From: Vigna angularis
Taxonomy: Eukaryota; Streptophyta; Magnoliopsida; Fabales; Fabaceae
Assembly (NCBI RefSeq): GCF_016808095.1
Contig: NC_068977.1
Location: 30,653,364 to 30,717,363, forward strand
Reading direction: 5' to 3'
Length of the DNA: 64,000 bases
Numbering within the stretch: position 1 is the first letter of the stretch; each line of letters begins with the position of its first letter. The notes below the pieces were generated by a model. It saw nothing but the letters and a program-made list of their open reading frames with translations. It made no database searches and had not been told where the DNA came from. This document shows positions 40,901 through 52,442 of this stretch, piece after piece. The translations under genes were made by a program, and so were the position numbers.

Positions 40901-41873
40901 TTTAACACTTGTGAGTCTAATCCAACCGGGTAATCCGCCACATGTAAAGGAGCACGATTAATCTCACTAGAGACCCACTCAACAATCTTCCCAATAAACT
41001 TGTATTCATATCCTTCTCTGTTCCAAACACAAGTTTAAGAGCTATGTTTGAATGAATTTCTAGAAAAAGAAAATAAGAAAGTACAACGAAATAAACTTCT
41101 CTATAAATTAAAACAATTTATGTATAAGATTTGTAAAAGTTTCTCATTGAACTTTCCCAAAATCAGATTTTGAACTTTTGTATAAGCTAGTTTTAACTCA
41201 GTGAGAACGTTTTTCTTCATTTAAAAGTGACTAGGGAGAGATTAAGCTGAAAAGCCCTTAAGCAAGAATAAAAAGTTGTCAAGGTTAACACTAATCTATA
41301 TTCTCTTTAGATCATAGGAGCAGTGAAACTTAATGAAACAAAGAATGGAATAAAAAATTGGTGAGGTGGGTACCCATATTTGTAATGAAAGCCAGACAAG
41401 TTAGCTACTTGATGAAGAGCCATCTTCCATTTCTCCAACTTCTCCATGTGATGGTTTAACCTCTCCTTATTATCAGCTTTGAGCCTTTCCTCATGCCAAG
41501 CCAATGCTTCACCAAAACTTCCTTTTTGGTGCCTCACAAAAGAAGGATCCACGTTATAAAAAACTGGCAAAACCAGCAACTTTTTTTCGTCAGCACGGTC
41601 AAGGATGTAAACCAGTTCATCTAAACAAAATGAAGAAGAAGCATAGGTGATAGAAAGCACAGTGATGGCAATCCTGGACTCTTGAATTGCCTTCACAAGT
41701 GTTGGTGCTAGTTCATCTCCACCCCGAAGCTTCTTGTCATCAATGAAAGTGTGGATTCCCCTGTCATCCAGAGCTTTGTAGAGATTGCCAGCAAAACCAT
41801 AGCGTGTGTCTGAGCCTCTGAAGTTGAGGAACACATCGTAGGTGAATTCTTGGGAGTGCGATCTTACAGCCAT
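37991..41873 (-). CDS. TIR-NBS-LRR disease resistance protein with C-terminal C-JID-like domain
   Basis: An intracellular immune receptor of the TNL class. Exons are 41374-41873, 39910-41017, 39536-39823 (or 39470-39823), 38626-39426 and 37991-38539, giving 1081 or 1103 residues. The TIR domain starts at YDVFLNFRGSDTRYGF (12-27). NB-ARC motifs are the P-loop GIYGMGGVGKT (223-233), kinase-2 LLLILDDVD (303-311), GSKVIITTRDKQLL (329-342), CGLPLALEVIG (391-401) and an MHD equivalent LHDL (496-499). About a dozen leucine-rich repeats follow (DLQNLEEL, LEKLRIL, LTSLEKLEL). The last exon has PGSRNPEWFNYLS and further sequence typical of the post-LRR C-JID domain. I chose the ATG at 41873 because the TIR begins there; an upstream in-frame ATG at 42029 would add a non-TIR leader. 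The donor of exon 3 is ambiguous. All frames are open, so the gene is probably intact. Confidence 0.9.
39473..39589 (-). repeat. 33-bp direct duplication at a TNL exon end
   Basis: A 33-bp segment beginning AAATGACATAAAGAGACTAT occurs at 39473-39505 and again at 39557-39589. On the minus strand it encodes CKLPHSLFMSF twice. It straddles the 3' end of exon 3 of the TNL gene. Confidence 0.92.
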
Positions 41874-42029
41874 GAACAAAACATACTCCGATTGCGGTTG
41901 ACTTATTAGGGCTCTCCAAAACCAAGCTTGAATCTGATGATGAATATGAAACTGATAATAGTAAAGTCTTAACGCGGAAATATCTCCTTTTTCTTTCTCC
42001 ATTTTCAGGACACCTTCGTGGACAGGCAT

Positions 42030-42784
42030 GTTGAAAACTTGATACTTTGACCGATATAAACTTTTTTTATTAATTTGACACTGTTATTTTTTATTTATTT
42101 CTTTTAAAATATAAAAATTAATATTTTTATAATTATTTTTTTAGCTTTACAGTTAAATAAACGTAAAAGTATGTTATGATATTATTAGTATGATAGATAA
42201 AAGAAATAACATTATTTTGATACGTAAAATTTTTTACATACACTTTAAATTTATTATTTTATCTTTTAATCTCTTTTCTTCTTATAAATAAAAAATTAAC
42301 TTTTTTAATGACTAAAGTAACTTAAAAATAGATTGTCAAATAGTGTATATAATATAAAAAAAATTCTAGATAAAATATTTTTTTATGTTTGAAAATATTT
42401 TATCTTATTGACCATTTAAATTTTTTGCTTTTGAGTATTTATGGTTTGATTAATCCTTAAATTAAATGAAGTTATATGATTGTTATTTACTTTAGGATTT
42501 ATAATATTTGTATACAATTAAGTTATATATACAAGAGGACATAAGACAAGAATGAATAATTTATCTTCTCTAAATATGGATTTAGGAAGACTTCTATTTG
42601 TTGTTGAACATTAATTATATTTAGTTTAAGTTTAACTTTTGATAGTTGGTTCTGGATTGTTTTTTTAGATTATTTAGTACTTTGTTAACTTGAAACCCAT
42701 AAAATATATTATATTTTTTTATGATGGGACAATTTTATGTTTTTCAGGTGTGATTTTATTGTAAAAATAAATTAATTTAAAAAA
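42030..42784. other. AT-rich intergenic stretch (TNL upstream flank)
   Basis: Presumed promoter side of the minus-strand resistance gene. No motif can be named with confidence. Confidence 0.5.
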
Positions 42785-43101
42785 AAACACCCAGTAGACA
42801 TATGTTATGGACTGTCCGACGTCTATTGACGTTTGTCAATGCACATATAGACATATAATGGCTTATAGTGACAATTCTAGAGGTGGTGCAGTCAGCGTAT
42901 TGGATGTCGGCTGTTGGGTCTGACATAGACGTCCAACTTGAGCAGTCTGATGTCTCTATAGACGTTCGACCTCTGCAGACCGACGTTTATATAGACGTTT
43001 GGTTGTGGGGTTTGACGTCCCATTGACGTTAACCAATAAGATGTTGGAGAGGGATCAAACACCAAAAATCCCCGACGTTAAAGGCCTTTTCTGCACTAGT
43101 G
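42785..43101 (-). mobile_element. Truncated CACTA-type transposon end
   Basis: Read on the minus strand from 43101 the segment begins CACTAGTGCAGAAAAGGCC, a CACTA-type terminus. It is followed by a dense set of GACGT-based subterminal repeats (GACGTCTATTGACG, TAGACGTTCGAC, TATAGACGTTTGG). No matching second terminus or coding region is found, so only one end remains. It differs in sequence from the CACTA element at 9289-12441. Confidence 0.6.
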
Positions 43102-43800
43102 TTAAAGTATTGATATCCCCTTTAACCAACGAAAATAAAAATAAAACAAAATTTAATGGCCACGAAATATAAAAATAACATAGATATCTACTAGTTAAGA
43201 AAAATGACAATGAACAAAAATTTAAAAATTATGAGAAACCTTCACACAATAACTTTTATAATGATATCATTAATATAAATATCTAGTTTCATTAATAAAC
43301 GAAAAAAAAGTGTTTTAAAAGATACAATAGTAATTTAGTGCAACATATTTTGTTTTATCCAAGATTTAAAATAAGAAAAAATGAAAATGTGTAACAATTA
43401 AATGCATTATTTTCTTTTTCTCGAACTTGAAGAGAGAGAAAGAGATGAATGTGCCCTCGTTTTTACAAAATTAATGAAATTAAACCTAAAATACATTTAA
43501 AATAATTAAGGGAAACGATGCAGTGTTATTGTCTTCCACCAGAGTTGCAAATAAACATACAAGAAATAATGTAATAAGCTAATATGCAAAAGAGTTTTCA
43601 TAAAACAAACATAGAAATATCATCATACATCACTCATTCATAAAAACAACCATATCACATATAAAGATTTATACTAAAATCAATTATCTGCACATAAATA
43701 TTAATGTGAAATCTTTGCATTTGTATTTACCTCTACTATTATGAAAACTATTAATGGGTTTTACCTACCACGTACAAGTTAATCTATTATCTTTGGACAA
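43102..43800. other. AT-rich stretch without gene
   Basis: No supported coding or structured feature lies between the CACTA end and the TA microsatellite. Confidence 0.5.
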
Positions 43801-43803
43801 GGT

Positions 43804-43807
<4 letters not shown>

Positions 43808-43868
<61 letters not shown>
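43808..43868. repeat. (TA)n microsatellite, about 30 units
   Basis: An uninterrupted TA run abuts the left arm of the inverted-repeat element. Its translation as a YIYIYI run is meaningless. Confidence 0.97.
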
Positions 43869-43870
<2 letters not shown>

Positions 43871-43871
<1 letters not shown>

Positions 43872-45033
43872 GCTTAATATCTCTTTTGGTCCCTCAAAAG
43901 AGGGGGAATGTTCAAAATTGTCTTACCTTTTTTAAAATGTTCAAAACGGTCCCAAATTTTGGAAAAACTGGTCAACTTAATGCTTTTTGGTTACAGCGTC
44001 AAATTTTTAACGGTGCAGTTGCCACCCTGGACAAAAGTTAATGACGTGTACAATTTCTCTGACTGCGTGGCAACCCTAGCTTCCTTGTGCCGCCAACACC
44101 ATTGGCAACCGTAGGCTGCCGTTAGCTACCTTGCCATCTTGCCGCAACCTTGTCTCACGTTTTAGGCTCCCTAAAGTCGTGATTTAGAAACCATGGTTGC
44201 GCGATCAGGATTACAATTTGGATCTGGAATCTCTGTCTGGATTTCTTTTCTTGCAGGTGCTCGTGGTTTGAAAAGGTGGAGAAACCATGGTGTGCAGGTT
44301 GCGATCTGGAGGTGCGGCGTGATGGTTCTACCGTGCGAAGAAGATGATGAACATTGGCCATGGTGGGTTTCTATCACAGTGGGAGATGGCGCGATTTAGG
44401 TCTGGTGGAGGCGCTAATGGCTAGCTCAAGGTTGGGCAAAACTCACGAGGAAATGAACTGAAGAGCTGTGGCGGTGATTTAGGTTTCGAAAGAATTTTGA
44501 AATTGGGGATTTCTCCGTTTGGGTTTCTACAGGTGTGTGCGAGAGAGTGCTCTTGCAATGGTCATGGTGGATGACGGTCCTTGCAGCTCTACGGTGACCT
44601 AAAAAGTGTCTCATGGTGGAGATGGAAGTCGAGGAAGATGCTGAAGATGATGATGGAGGACTCGCGACTTTGGCGTTCACGTTCTGTATTGGTGACGGTG
44701 GTGGCTACTGGCGGCGACGCTGGTGTTGGGTGATGGCGAGGTTGTAGCAAGATGGCAGGGTGACTAACGGTGGCCTACGGTTGCCCATGGTGCTGGCGGC
44801 ACAAGGAAGCTAGGGTTTGGGAATTAGGGTTGCCACGTAGTCAGATAAACTGGACACGTCATTAACTTTTGTCCAGGGTGGCAGCTGTATCGTTAGAAAT
44901 TTAACGCCGTAACCAAAAAGGATTAAGTTGACCACATTTTTTAAAAGTTGGGACCGTTTTGAACATTTTAAAAAAGGTAGGACGATTATGAACATTCCCC
45001 CTCTTTCGAGGGACCAAAAGAGGTATTAAGCCT
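43871..45033. mobile_element. Third long-inverted-repeat element (Mutator-like)
   Basis: The left arm (about 43871-44130) and right arm (about 44775-45033) are inverted copies. They begin GGCTTAATATCTCTTTTGGT and end ACCAAAAGAGGTATTAAGCC. Other paired landmarks are GGTCAACTTAATGC with its complement near 44930, and AGCTTCCTTGTGCCGCCA near 44079 with its complement near 44792. The GGCTTAATA...TTTTGGTCCCT terminus is of a type often seen on plant Mutator-like elements. The interior (44131-44774) is G-rich with short open frames and a possible splice acceptor, perhaps a captured gene fragment. No transposase is present. It abuts the broken APO copy. Confidence 0.82.
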
Positions 45034-45041
45034 ATTTTTTT

Positions 45042-45550
45042 TAAGTGTCTTAATTTCTTTGGATTTTTTTTGTTGATACAACAATTATATTCTAACCAAT
45101 TGAATTCATGCAGCCAATACTCAGAAGTTCATGAAGCTTAAACTAGTGACAACTTTCAGGATTGCTCTGGTCCTAATGGTTGGCGTATTAAACATGCATG
45201 ATACACGATTTGAATATCACTGAATTCCTGCCATTGTTGAGTTATGCATACAAGCTGGTGTTGATATCCCAGAATATCATTCACGCGGAAGGACCAATCC
45301 TATACGGATGTTAGGGAAGAGAGTAATTGACAGAGGTGGAAATGTAGAGGAACCTAAACCATGGCACTTTACAGACCCTCTTCACTCACTCAATGACTTC
45401 GATACTTACAGAGCTTTTGAACGATTTTATCGACCACCTCAAAAAACAATGGCTGCATACGAAATTGTGAAAAAGGGTGTCAGAAAGTTGATGAAGTACA
45501 CTGTGAAAGACTGTGGTTATTGCACTCATTTTCATGTGGGATGTGTAGGA
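45042..45550 (+). pseudogene. Truncated duplicate of the APO gene
   Basis: The segment starts inside the intron before the last APO exon (the intron tail and AATTCATGCAG acceptor match 35733-35811) and runs through about half of that exon. Lesions relative to the intact gene are loss of about 100 bases covering the region after the first zinc motif (near 45178), frame changes around the 45185-45240 region, a deletion in the FSRPSLSDLPK region near 45435, and loss of one Arg codon in KLMRKYTVK. It stops abruptly after the second CGYC motif, where copia-like sequence begins. Neither the N-terminal exons nor a promoter were found. Confidence 0.92.
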
Positions 45551-46145
45551 ATAAGCTTAAATTAGAAGTTATCAAATAATTATTAAGGATGAAGTGTTTA
45601 TTGCATATGTAGAGAAAGAGTCTAGAATACTATGTTTTATAGTAATTATAATGAGTTATTTATAATAATTGGAAATATTATGGTCTGTAGATGAAAAACT
45701 TAATGTTAGTCTTATATATTATAAGGTCCAAGTGATATGAAAATACATGATTAGCATATTCAGAAATATTTTAACAAGTGTAATTTTTTAGCAAATTTAC
45801 ACCAGAACTGAGAGAGTCTGAGTGTCCGAGTGAGAAAGAGATAGTGAGAGATAGCTCAAATTAGCAAACAATATGTTCCTGCCTCAATTGACAAAGAAAG
45901 TCAACTTTGATAATTGGAGTGTACAGATGAGAACCCTTCTTAGACCCCAAAATGTTTGAGATGTTGTAGTGAATGATTACGAAGAGTCTGCAGAAGATGT
46001 AGAGCAGACAGTTGTCCAACTTGCCGCATTAAGAAAATCACGGGTGAAAGATCAATCAATCTTGTACATACTTTATCGAACTATTGATGAGTTTGACTTT
46101 GAGAAGATGGTGAATGTTAAAAGTTTCAAAGTATTTATAACTTAA
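45551..46145 (+). mobile_element. Ty1/copia retrotransposon fragment with broken gag
   Basis: A frame starting at 45873 reads MFLPQLTKKVNFDNWSVQM, then after an in-frame stop (TGA, 45957-45959) continues DVVVNDYEESAEDV and KDQSILYILYRTIDEFDFEK. This is the pattern of the N-terminal gag region (DUF4219/UBN2 type) of plant copia elements. It is cut at about 46145 by a stop. The 45551-45870 part may be LTR and primer-binding leader, but no second LTR was found. Confidence 0.75.
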
Positions 46146-47663
46146 AAATAGTACAATTAGCTTCCTTTACCAAACCAACAACTCACAAAATCCTAACTAG
46201 CGAAAGTCCTCCCAACTTACAAGATGTTCTATCTACACATAATAACATCACAAGATCGATAAAGACATATGGTTAGGATCATGGATCAACATAGACTCAA
46301 ATATGTAACTAAAAAGATGCATGCAAGTGAGAGAAAACTTACATGCAACAAATAATAGAAATGACCAAGAAAATGGATTGAAACCCATACGAGTAAAGAG
46401 AAACTTTTAGAGAGAACTTTAGAAAATTAGTTTCTATAGAGATAATGTATTTTCAAATAATTAAACTTTTTCATAAGTGTTAAGAATTGGATTTTAAACT
46501 TAACTCAATCCCACAACAAACTTGCTAAGATAGGCTTAAACCTGACTCTGATAGCATAACTCTAATACCATATTAAGAAATAGACTTTAAGTCTAATTCA
46601 ACCTCACAAAATTGGTTTATAAGGTGAAGTTTACATCCACATATATGCTTTAAATTGATTTTACCTCTAGTAGATATAAGACTTCATAACAAAATTATTT
46701 ATATTAAAATAATTTAATCTTGCTACTTTTAAATTACTGTTACATTTCATTTTCTAGATCTTTAAAAGCAATTACATAAGAGATAACAATAAAATCAACG
46801 GAGAAAAATTTAATTTCAAAATATATTTTTTTAATATTCAAATGAAAAGAATTGTTTAGTAATTATTCAATTAAAAATGTCAAGAAACCTTAAGCCGAAA
46901 TTATAACAAAAAATGATTTTAAAATAGTTATTATAATCGTTAGCAGTCTTATGTCAAATTTAATAACAAATGAATCATTATATAAAAGCTTGTTATAGTT
47001 TGTATTTTGCTTTTAAACATGATTTTAAATCCTGAAAAATTAATATTATATATTAAATAAAAAGTTAAATATATTCTAATATTGTTTTATATAATAAATG
47101 GAGTATTATAAAATCCTGAAAAATTAATATTATACATTAAATAAAAAGTTAAATAACAAATGAAATTATATAATTTATTTTATTTATATATTTTATAAAA
47201 TATTCCTTTCATATAATAAATGGAGTATTACATCGGATTATAATAAAACATCAAACTATTGTTTGTTAAAAAAATATTTGACATTATTTTTATAAAGTAT
47301 TACAAAATAAATATATATAATTTCATTTATAAATTAAAAACAATTTGAAGTCAAAATCTTAAGTAAGTAATATATTATTTTTAATATTATTAACAAATAA
47401 AATAATTTATAGAGGGATTGTATATGACAAAAATATTTGTATTGTAAAATTTATATTGGATAGTTTGATATATTACTAGTAGATATTTTAATATTTTAAT
47501 ATCTGTTAGGTAATATTATATTAATATATTTAAAAAAATTAAAATTAAAATTAAAATTTAATTATATTTTATTAAGTTAAATTTAATTAAAATTAAAATT
47601 TAATTATATTTTATTAAGTTAAATTTAATTAAAATTAAAATTTAATTTTTAGTTAATTTAACT
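46146..47663. other. AT-rich stretch with repeat fragments
   Basis: Positions 46490-46690 contain two related phrases (TTTTAAACTTAACTCAATCCC and a variant at about 46582) of a dispersed repeat type seen in legume genomes. Positions 47030-47230 hold a direct repeat of ATCCTGAAAAATTAATATTA plus TTAAATAAAAAGTTAAATA. Positions 47545-47655 are an AT-rich tandem repeat of about 50 bases. No gene is supported. Confidence 0.55.
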
Positions 47664-47668
47664 TATAT

Positions 47669-50247
47669 TGTAACGTCCCAGATTATATAGAACTATATAA
47701 TCTAGTAGTTCACATTTTAATATAATAGAACAATTAGAAGAAAACTTGTAGATAAAAAATCATAAGGTTACAGTCATCCCAAAATGATTGTAATTTAAAA
47801 CTTTAACACAATAAAGTATTTCAAAATAAACAAAAGCTTATGGATCCTAACTAGGCTAAGCAACGATGTCATCTCCCTCCAAGGCCTGCTCCAGAAGCAC
47901 TTCATCTACCTTTGCTCACATCCAAATGGATGATCATTGCAACAGAAACACACACAAACAAAAGACAAACACAAGCAGAAGGGCGAGCTAGATATACAAA
48001 AATCATGTTATAACAATCACACCCAACATGCAAGTTTAATTCATATATACTGGATCACTTAACACAACTTGTTACACTTTAAACTTGACTGTCCGGACTT
48101 AGAATGATTGTCGAGCTATGGCGGGTCATGCACTCGTGGTGGCCTCTACTACTTTGCAGAGCCATTGCCAATGGGTTTCACCCTACCACATTCACGAGGT
48201 TAGTCCGTTATCACTCACCTTGGGCCATACTGGAAGCACCCAAGACTAGGACCTCCTGCTACTACTCACGACATGGTTCAATCCTCTCTACTTGAGAATG
48301 ATTGACCATTGTAGTTTCAGGATAACCCCCAAGACTGAGCTTCCATGCAAATCATTCTAAAATACACCAAGGGCACCACCATGGATCTTCTCCTTGAAGA
48401 TCATGGAATTACGTCCAATAACATAGGGCACCACCATGTAACTTCCCTTTGAGATCCATAGAATTACGTCCACCAACCATACTTTTAAAACCACATACTT
48501 TGAATCAATTTGAATCACCAAGCATACATTTGAATCACATACACTTTCACTTTAACAATATACAACATGTTTGAATCCCATCGTACAATACAATATGCTC
48601 CAACACATACTTCACAAACCATACAACATTCAACTTTATGTGAAACAATACAAAAGAGAAGATAGAGAATAAAACCCTGAACGTCTCGCACATCGCACCC
48701 CTTCGCAACGAGACTAAGAGCTTTTCGCATAGCGCACACTACTCGCAGGGAGAATTAACTCACAGAGGTACCAGGCCTCAAATCTCTCGCATAGCGCACC
48801 CCTTTCATTCGCTATGCTAATTAACTTGCTAAGGCTACAGGCCTCAAGTCTTCTCGCATAGCGCACCCAGGTCGCTATGCGAGGGCTTAAACAGAGAGCC
48901 CACCCCCAAACCTCTTCGCTTTGCTCCTGTCTCGCCTTTCGAATTAAAATGGCAGTGACTCCAGGCCACCACTAGTTGCACAACGACTAGATTCGCTATG
49001 CGAATCACCAGACAGAGAGCAACACTCTCTAGTCATTCGCACAGCGCACTAGCTCGCACAGGGAATGACCCAGACAGTAAGCACTCTCTACAGGGACTCG
49101 TTATGCGAGACAACTCGCATAGCGACTTTGCATCATCTGCAGAACGCAAATTCTGCAGAACGCAAATTCTGCAGAATCATGCACTCACACCAGTCCTTGC
49201 CATTTCTAGGCCTTTTCTCCAATTTCTAACACCCCTAATTTTTGTTTTACACCTAATTAGACTTATCTCCTCACCATCAATTTCCACAACTTGAAGATCC
49301 CAAACCCAATTCTAACACTTTGCACATACTAGGACCACTTTGGTGACTCAAGCAAGTCACAATACACTTGCTAACACTACCACAATAGCTCAAATGCACT
49401 ATGGACATCCCAAAGCTCAAAATCACTATCTCACTTCCCCTCAACAGTTCCACAACACTAGTATTTCACTATGCTTCTGCCAAATCCAGGTTATAACAAC
49501 CTTATACTCAAAATACTACTAACATGAACAATTTCCACAGTCCAACGCATCCAATATAGTTTATTAACATCACCTCACAGGTTCACAGATTCAACACTTC
49601 AGCATACGCAAATTAAGCTACCAAAATTAAATAACATCTCAAACAACATACCAGTTTAGATTTCAATACACATACACATCATACACTAAAAAAATTAGAA
49701 GAATGTCTAGCTCTCCTTACCTTAGAGTTGAACTGCCCAGCTCACAAGAACGTTTCTCTAAAGTACCTCACACAGCAAAGACCCAACCAAACCCTACAAA
49801 CAACCACATTGATGGTAGGAACAGCTCTTAGAGCTAGGAGGGAGTAGAAAAGGAAAAAGATGAAAGCACAAGACGCATGCAACCAGCAAGAATGTATGTG
49901 CTAGGTTCAGAAACGGAGAAGAAGTTGCATGCAAGGACTTACCAGCCTAGAACCCGAAATGAATCGCTCAGTTCCGAAGCCCTCTACGTTGCGGACGTTT
50001 GGACGCCACCTGATCGGAGATCTAATGGCTTAGTGAAGAGAAATGGAAGAGAGAAGACAGATATGTGGTAGATAGAAGGCAGAGAAGAGGAACTAGGGTT
50101 TAGAAGAGTGACAAAGTTTTCCTCAGATAATGAAATGATCTTAAGTCCAAAGTTCTTATATTAAAAATTATTTTATTTTAAATATCCAATCTCATTATCT
50201 ACTGCCACGTTACTTTTTCTAGAACTTATTTCTTCCCCGTCTTTACA
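47669..50247 (-). mobile_element. Solo LTR, inverted orientation, with 5-bp TSD
   Basis: In plus orientation it runs from TGTAACGTCCCAGATTATAT at 47669 to CCGTCTTTACA at 50247 (2579 bp). It is flanked by TATAT at 47664-47668 and TATAT at 50248-50252. The AT-rich flank makes that duplication weaker evidence than the GGAAG of the copy at 5884-7991. Read on the minus strand it shares the conserved block (48085-48350) and the CGCATAGCGAAT motifs (about 48690-49140) with the LTR at 1-1624. No internal region is present. Confidence 0.82.
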
Positions 50248-50588
50248 TATATTATATTTTATATTAGTTAAATTTTATTTTAAAAATTTATAATTTTTTA
50301 AAATATTTACTTATACTTATAGATTTTAAATTACCTACGCATTTTTTTTAACAAATATACAATAAAATAGCTAGAATAGAACGTCATTTTTAAGTATGTT
50401 ATTTGGTCCTACTCTTAGTTAGCAATGGCATCATTTGTAATAATGTTTAAAATTTTACTTTATAGAAAATAGTTCCCAAATTGCAATTAAAATATTCTGC
50501 CATGAGAAAAAGTGGAAATTCTTTCCATTCCACACTCCTCAGAAGACAACCTTTTGGTGAAAAACAGAAACTGCGATTTGGTAAAGCA

Positions 50589-52442
50589 ATGAAGCCTTCT
50601 GTGCTGGGTTTGTCACTTCTTGTTGTTCCTCTGCTTCTCTCCCTCTTCTTTGTTGCACTCGTGCCTAAGGAAACCGCCATGAAAACCTATGAGGTGTTTG
50701 GAGTGAAGATAGAGAAGAACCCACCTCAGTCCAAACTCACTGAACTTGGAGTCTCAACTTGGAACAAGTAACCGTCCCTTTCTTTTCACTTTTTTTCTCC
50801 TCTGTTTTTCAAGTATGATCTTGTTACTCAGTTTTGCACTGCTGCCCGTGATGTGTTTCCTTCAAAGTTTCAACCTTTTCTGCTCTGCAAATTTTGGGTG
50901 TTGCTCATGTCTGTGTTCACACTCCTGTCTTAGAAGTTACTGTAGGGGTTAGGTAGTGGGAATTAGCTCATTGAAATGAACAATTCACTTTGAAGGTATA
51001 GGTAAAATCGGTAACTTTCATCATTGATAAAAAAATCAAGGCAAATGATGTGTTAGAATATCAAATGTTGATCTTCTCCTTAAAGCTAAAGTAAGTAATT
51101 TCTTTCATTGATAAGAAAATCATCAGTTTATGGTAGTATACTGATGTAACTAATTTTCACATTTATATTGGAATGTCAATAATTAATTTTCACATTGATA
51201 TTCTATTTATTGCCATTTGTATGACTATACCATCTTCTTACTGGGAAAATTAACCATTGATATTCATACACACGCATTATTTGTTATGTATATATACATA
51301 GGTAGAGTAGGGTATGTTAAGACAAACTTCTATGTAAACATTTTAGAAAGGAAAAATAAAAAAAAATGAAATTTTAGTTTTTCCATAAGATAAATTGTAG
51401 AAGTTCTTTCCTGTAGTTTCTCTAAATTCTTATTTTTAATTTATACACGTTAATTTTAGTTTGTGAAGAAATCAATTTTATTTTTTCTTCTTATTTTTTC
51501 CTCCTAAAATTGCTTTGTATGATTGTATTGTACCCAAAGGGTTGATCTGGGTTTAATAATGACTCTGTTTCCTATCTTTGCTGGAAGCGACACATGTGGT
51601 ACAACTACTAAGTTTTTGCACTGTTGATTTTCCTGTTTTGTTTCCTTGTGTGTCTTAAAGCAAGGAGAAAGAGGAACGCCTATATAATTTAAAAAATACA
51701 TATCTTGACACCATGTGATGGTGAAGCTTTTTGTAATACTGGCATCCCTTGTTTAATACAACAGCTTAAAACATTATTACCATATTATATTTATACTTTG
51801 TAGGTCTTCAATTTAAATCATATAAAGAGAGTAAAATTGATCTAAATTATGACCAATTGTTATGAAGGTGATATTTTAATCCTTTTTTAATAGTATAGGT
51901 GTTGGTTAAAAAAATAAATTAGTGTGAAGGCATCCCGATGGCTAGTATTGGTGTTTCTTTTCTATTCTTTTGTATTTATATTTTTTGCAGTAAACCATTA
52001 GCATACAGAAGATGAGATGAAATGTTAAGAATACTGTATATTTTGAATTTTTTACGTGTTACTGGATTCTTCTGTTGATTCAAGCAATAGCTTAGTTTTT
52101 AATTATCTGTCTGTACTTGCAAATTTTTATCATTGATGAAAAACCTTGCATTCCATTGCTTATTCTCAGAAACACTTTGCACATGTGTCAATACTAGCAT
52201 TGACTATTGACACATGGGTCTAAATATTGAACAGGTGGGAAGGTGGTCCAACCAAAATTCCATGGTACTTTAAAGAAGAAGAGACTATGTATCTGCTGGA
52301 GGGAAAAGTGAGAGTTACTGTTGAAGGATCTGTTGGGTCTTTTGAAATTGGGGGTGGTGATTTAGTTGTCTTCCCAAAAGGAATGAACATTACTTGGGAA
52401 GTGATTGAAGCTGTGAAGAAGCACTACAGCTTGAAAAAGTAA
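50589..52442 (+). CDS. RmlC-like cupin with N-terminal hydrophobic segment (Cupin_3 / DUF861 type)
   Basis: Two exons, 50589-50767 and 52235-52442, join at phase 2 and give 128 residues. Residues about 5-24 (VLGLSLLVVPLLLSLFFVAL) form one strong hydrophobic helix, either a signal anchor or a cleavable signal. It is followed by KTYEVFGVKIEKNPP and, in exon 2, the single cupin barrel (EETMYLLEGKVRVTV, GGGDLVVFPKGMNITWEV). An in-frame ATG at 50502 would give 157 residues with a basic leader. I prefer 50589 because the hydrophobic helix then sits at the N-terminus, but the choice is open. The barrel and intron position match the gene at 30507-31337. The enzymatic role is unknown. Confidence 0.83.

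Noticed and set aside
41874..42029. Upstream in-frame extension of the TNL gene
   Set aside because: An ATG at 42029 is open to the TIR domain, but the extra 52 residues do not resemble a TIR leader and the ATG at 41873 sits directly before the domain.
43754..44041. Plus-strand open frame with a YIYIYI run
   Set aside because: Translation of the TA microsatellite running into a transposon arm.
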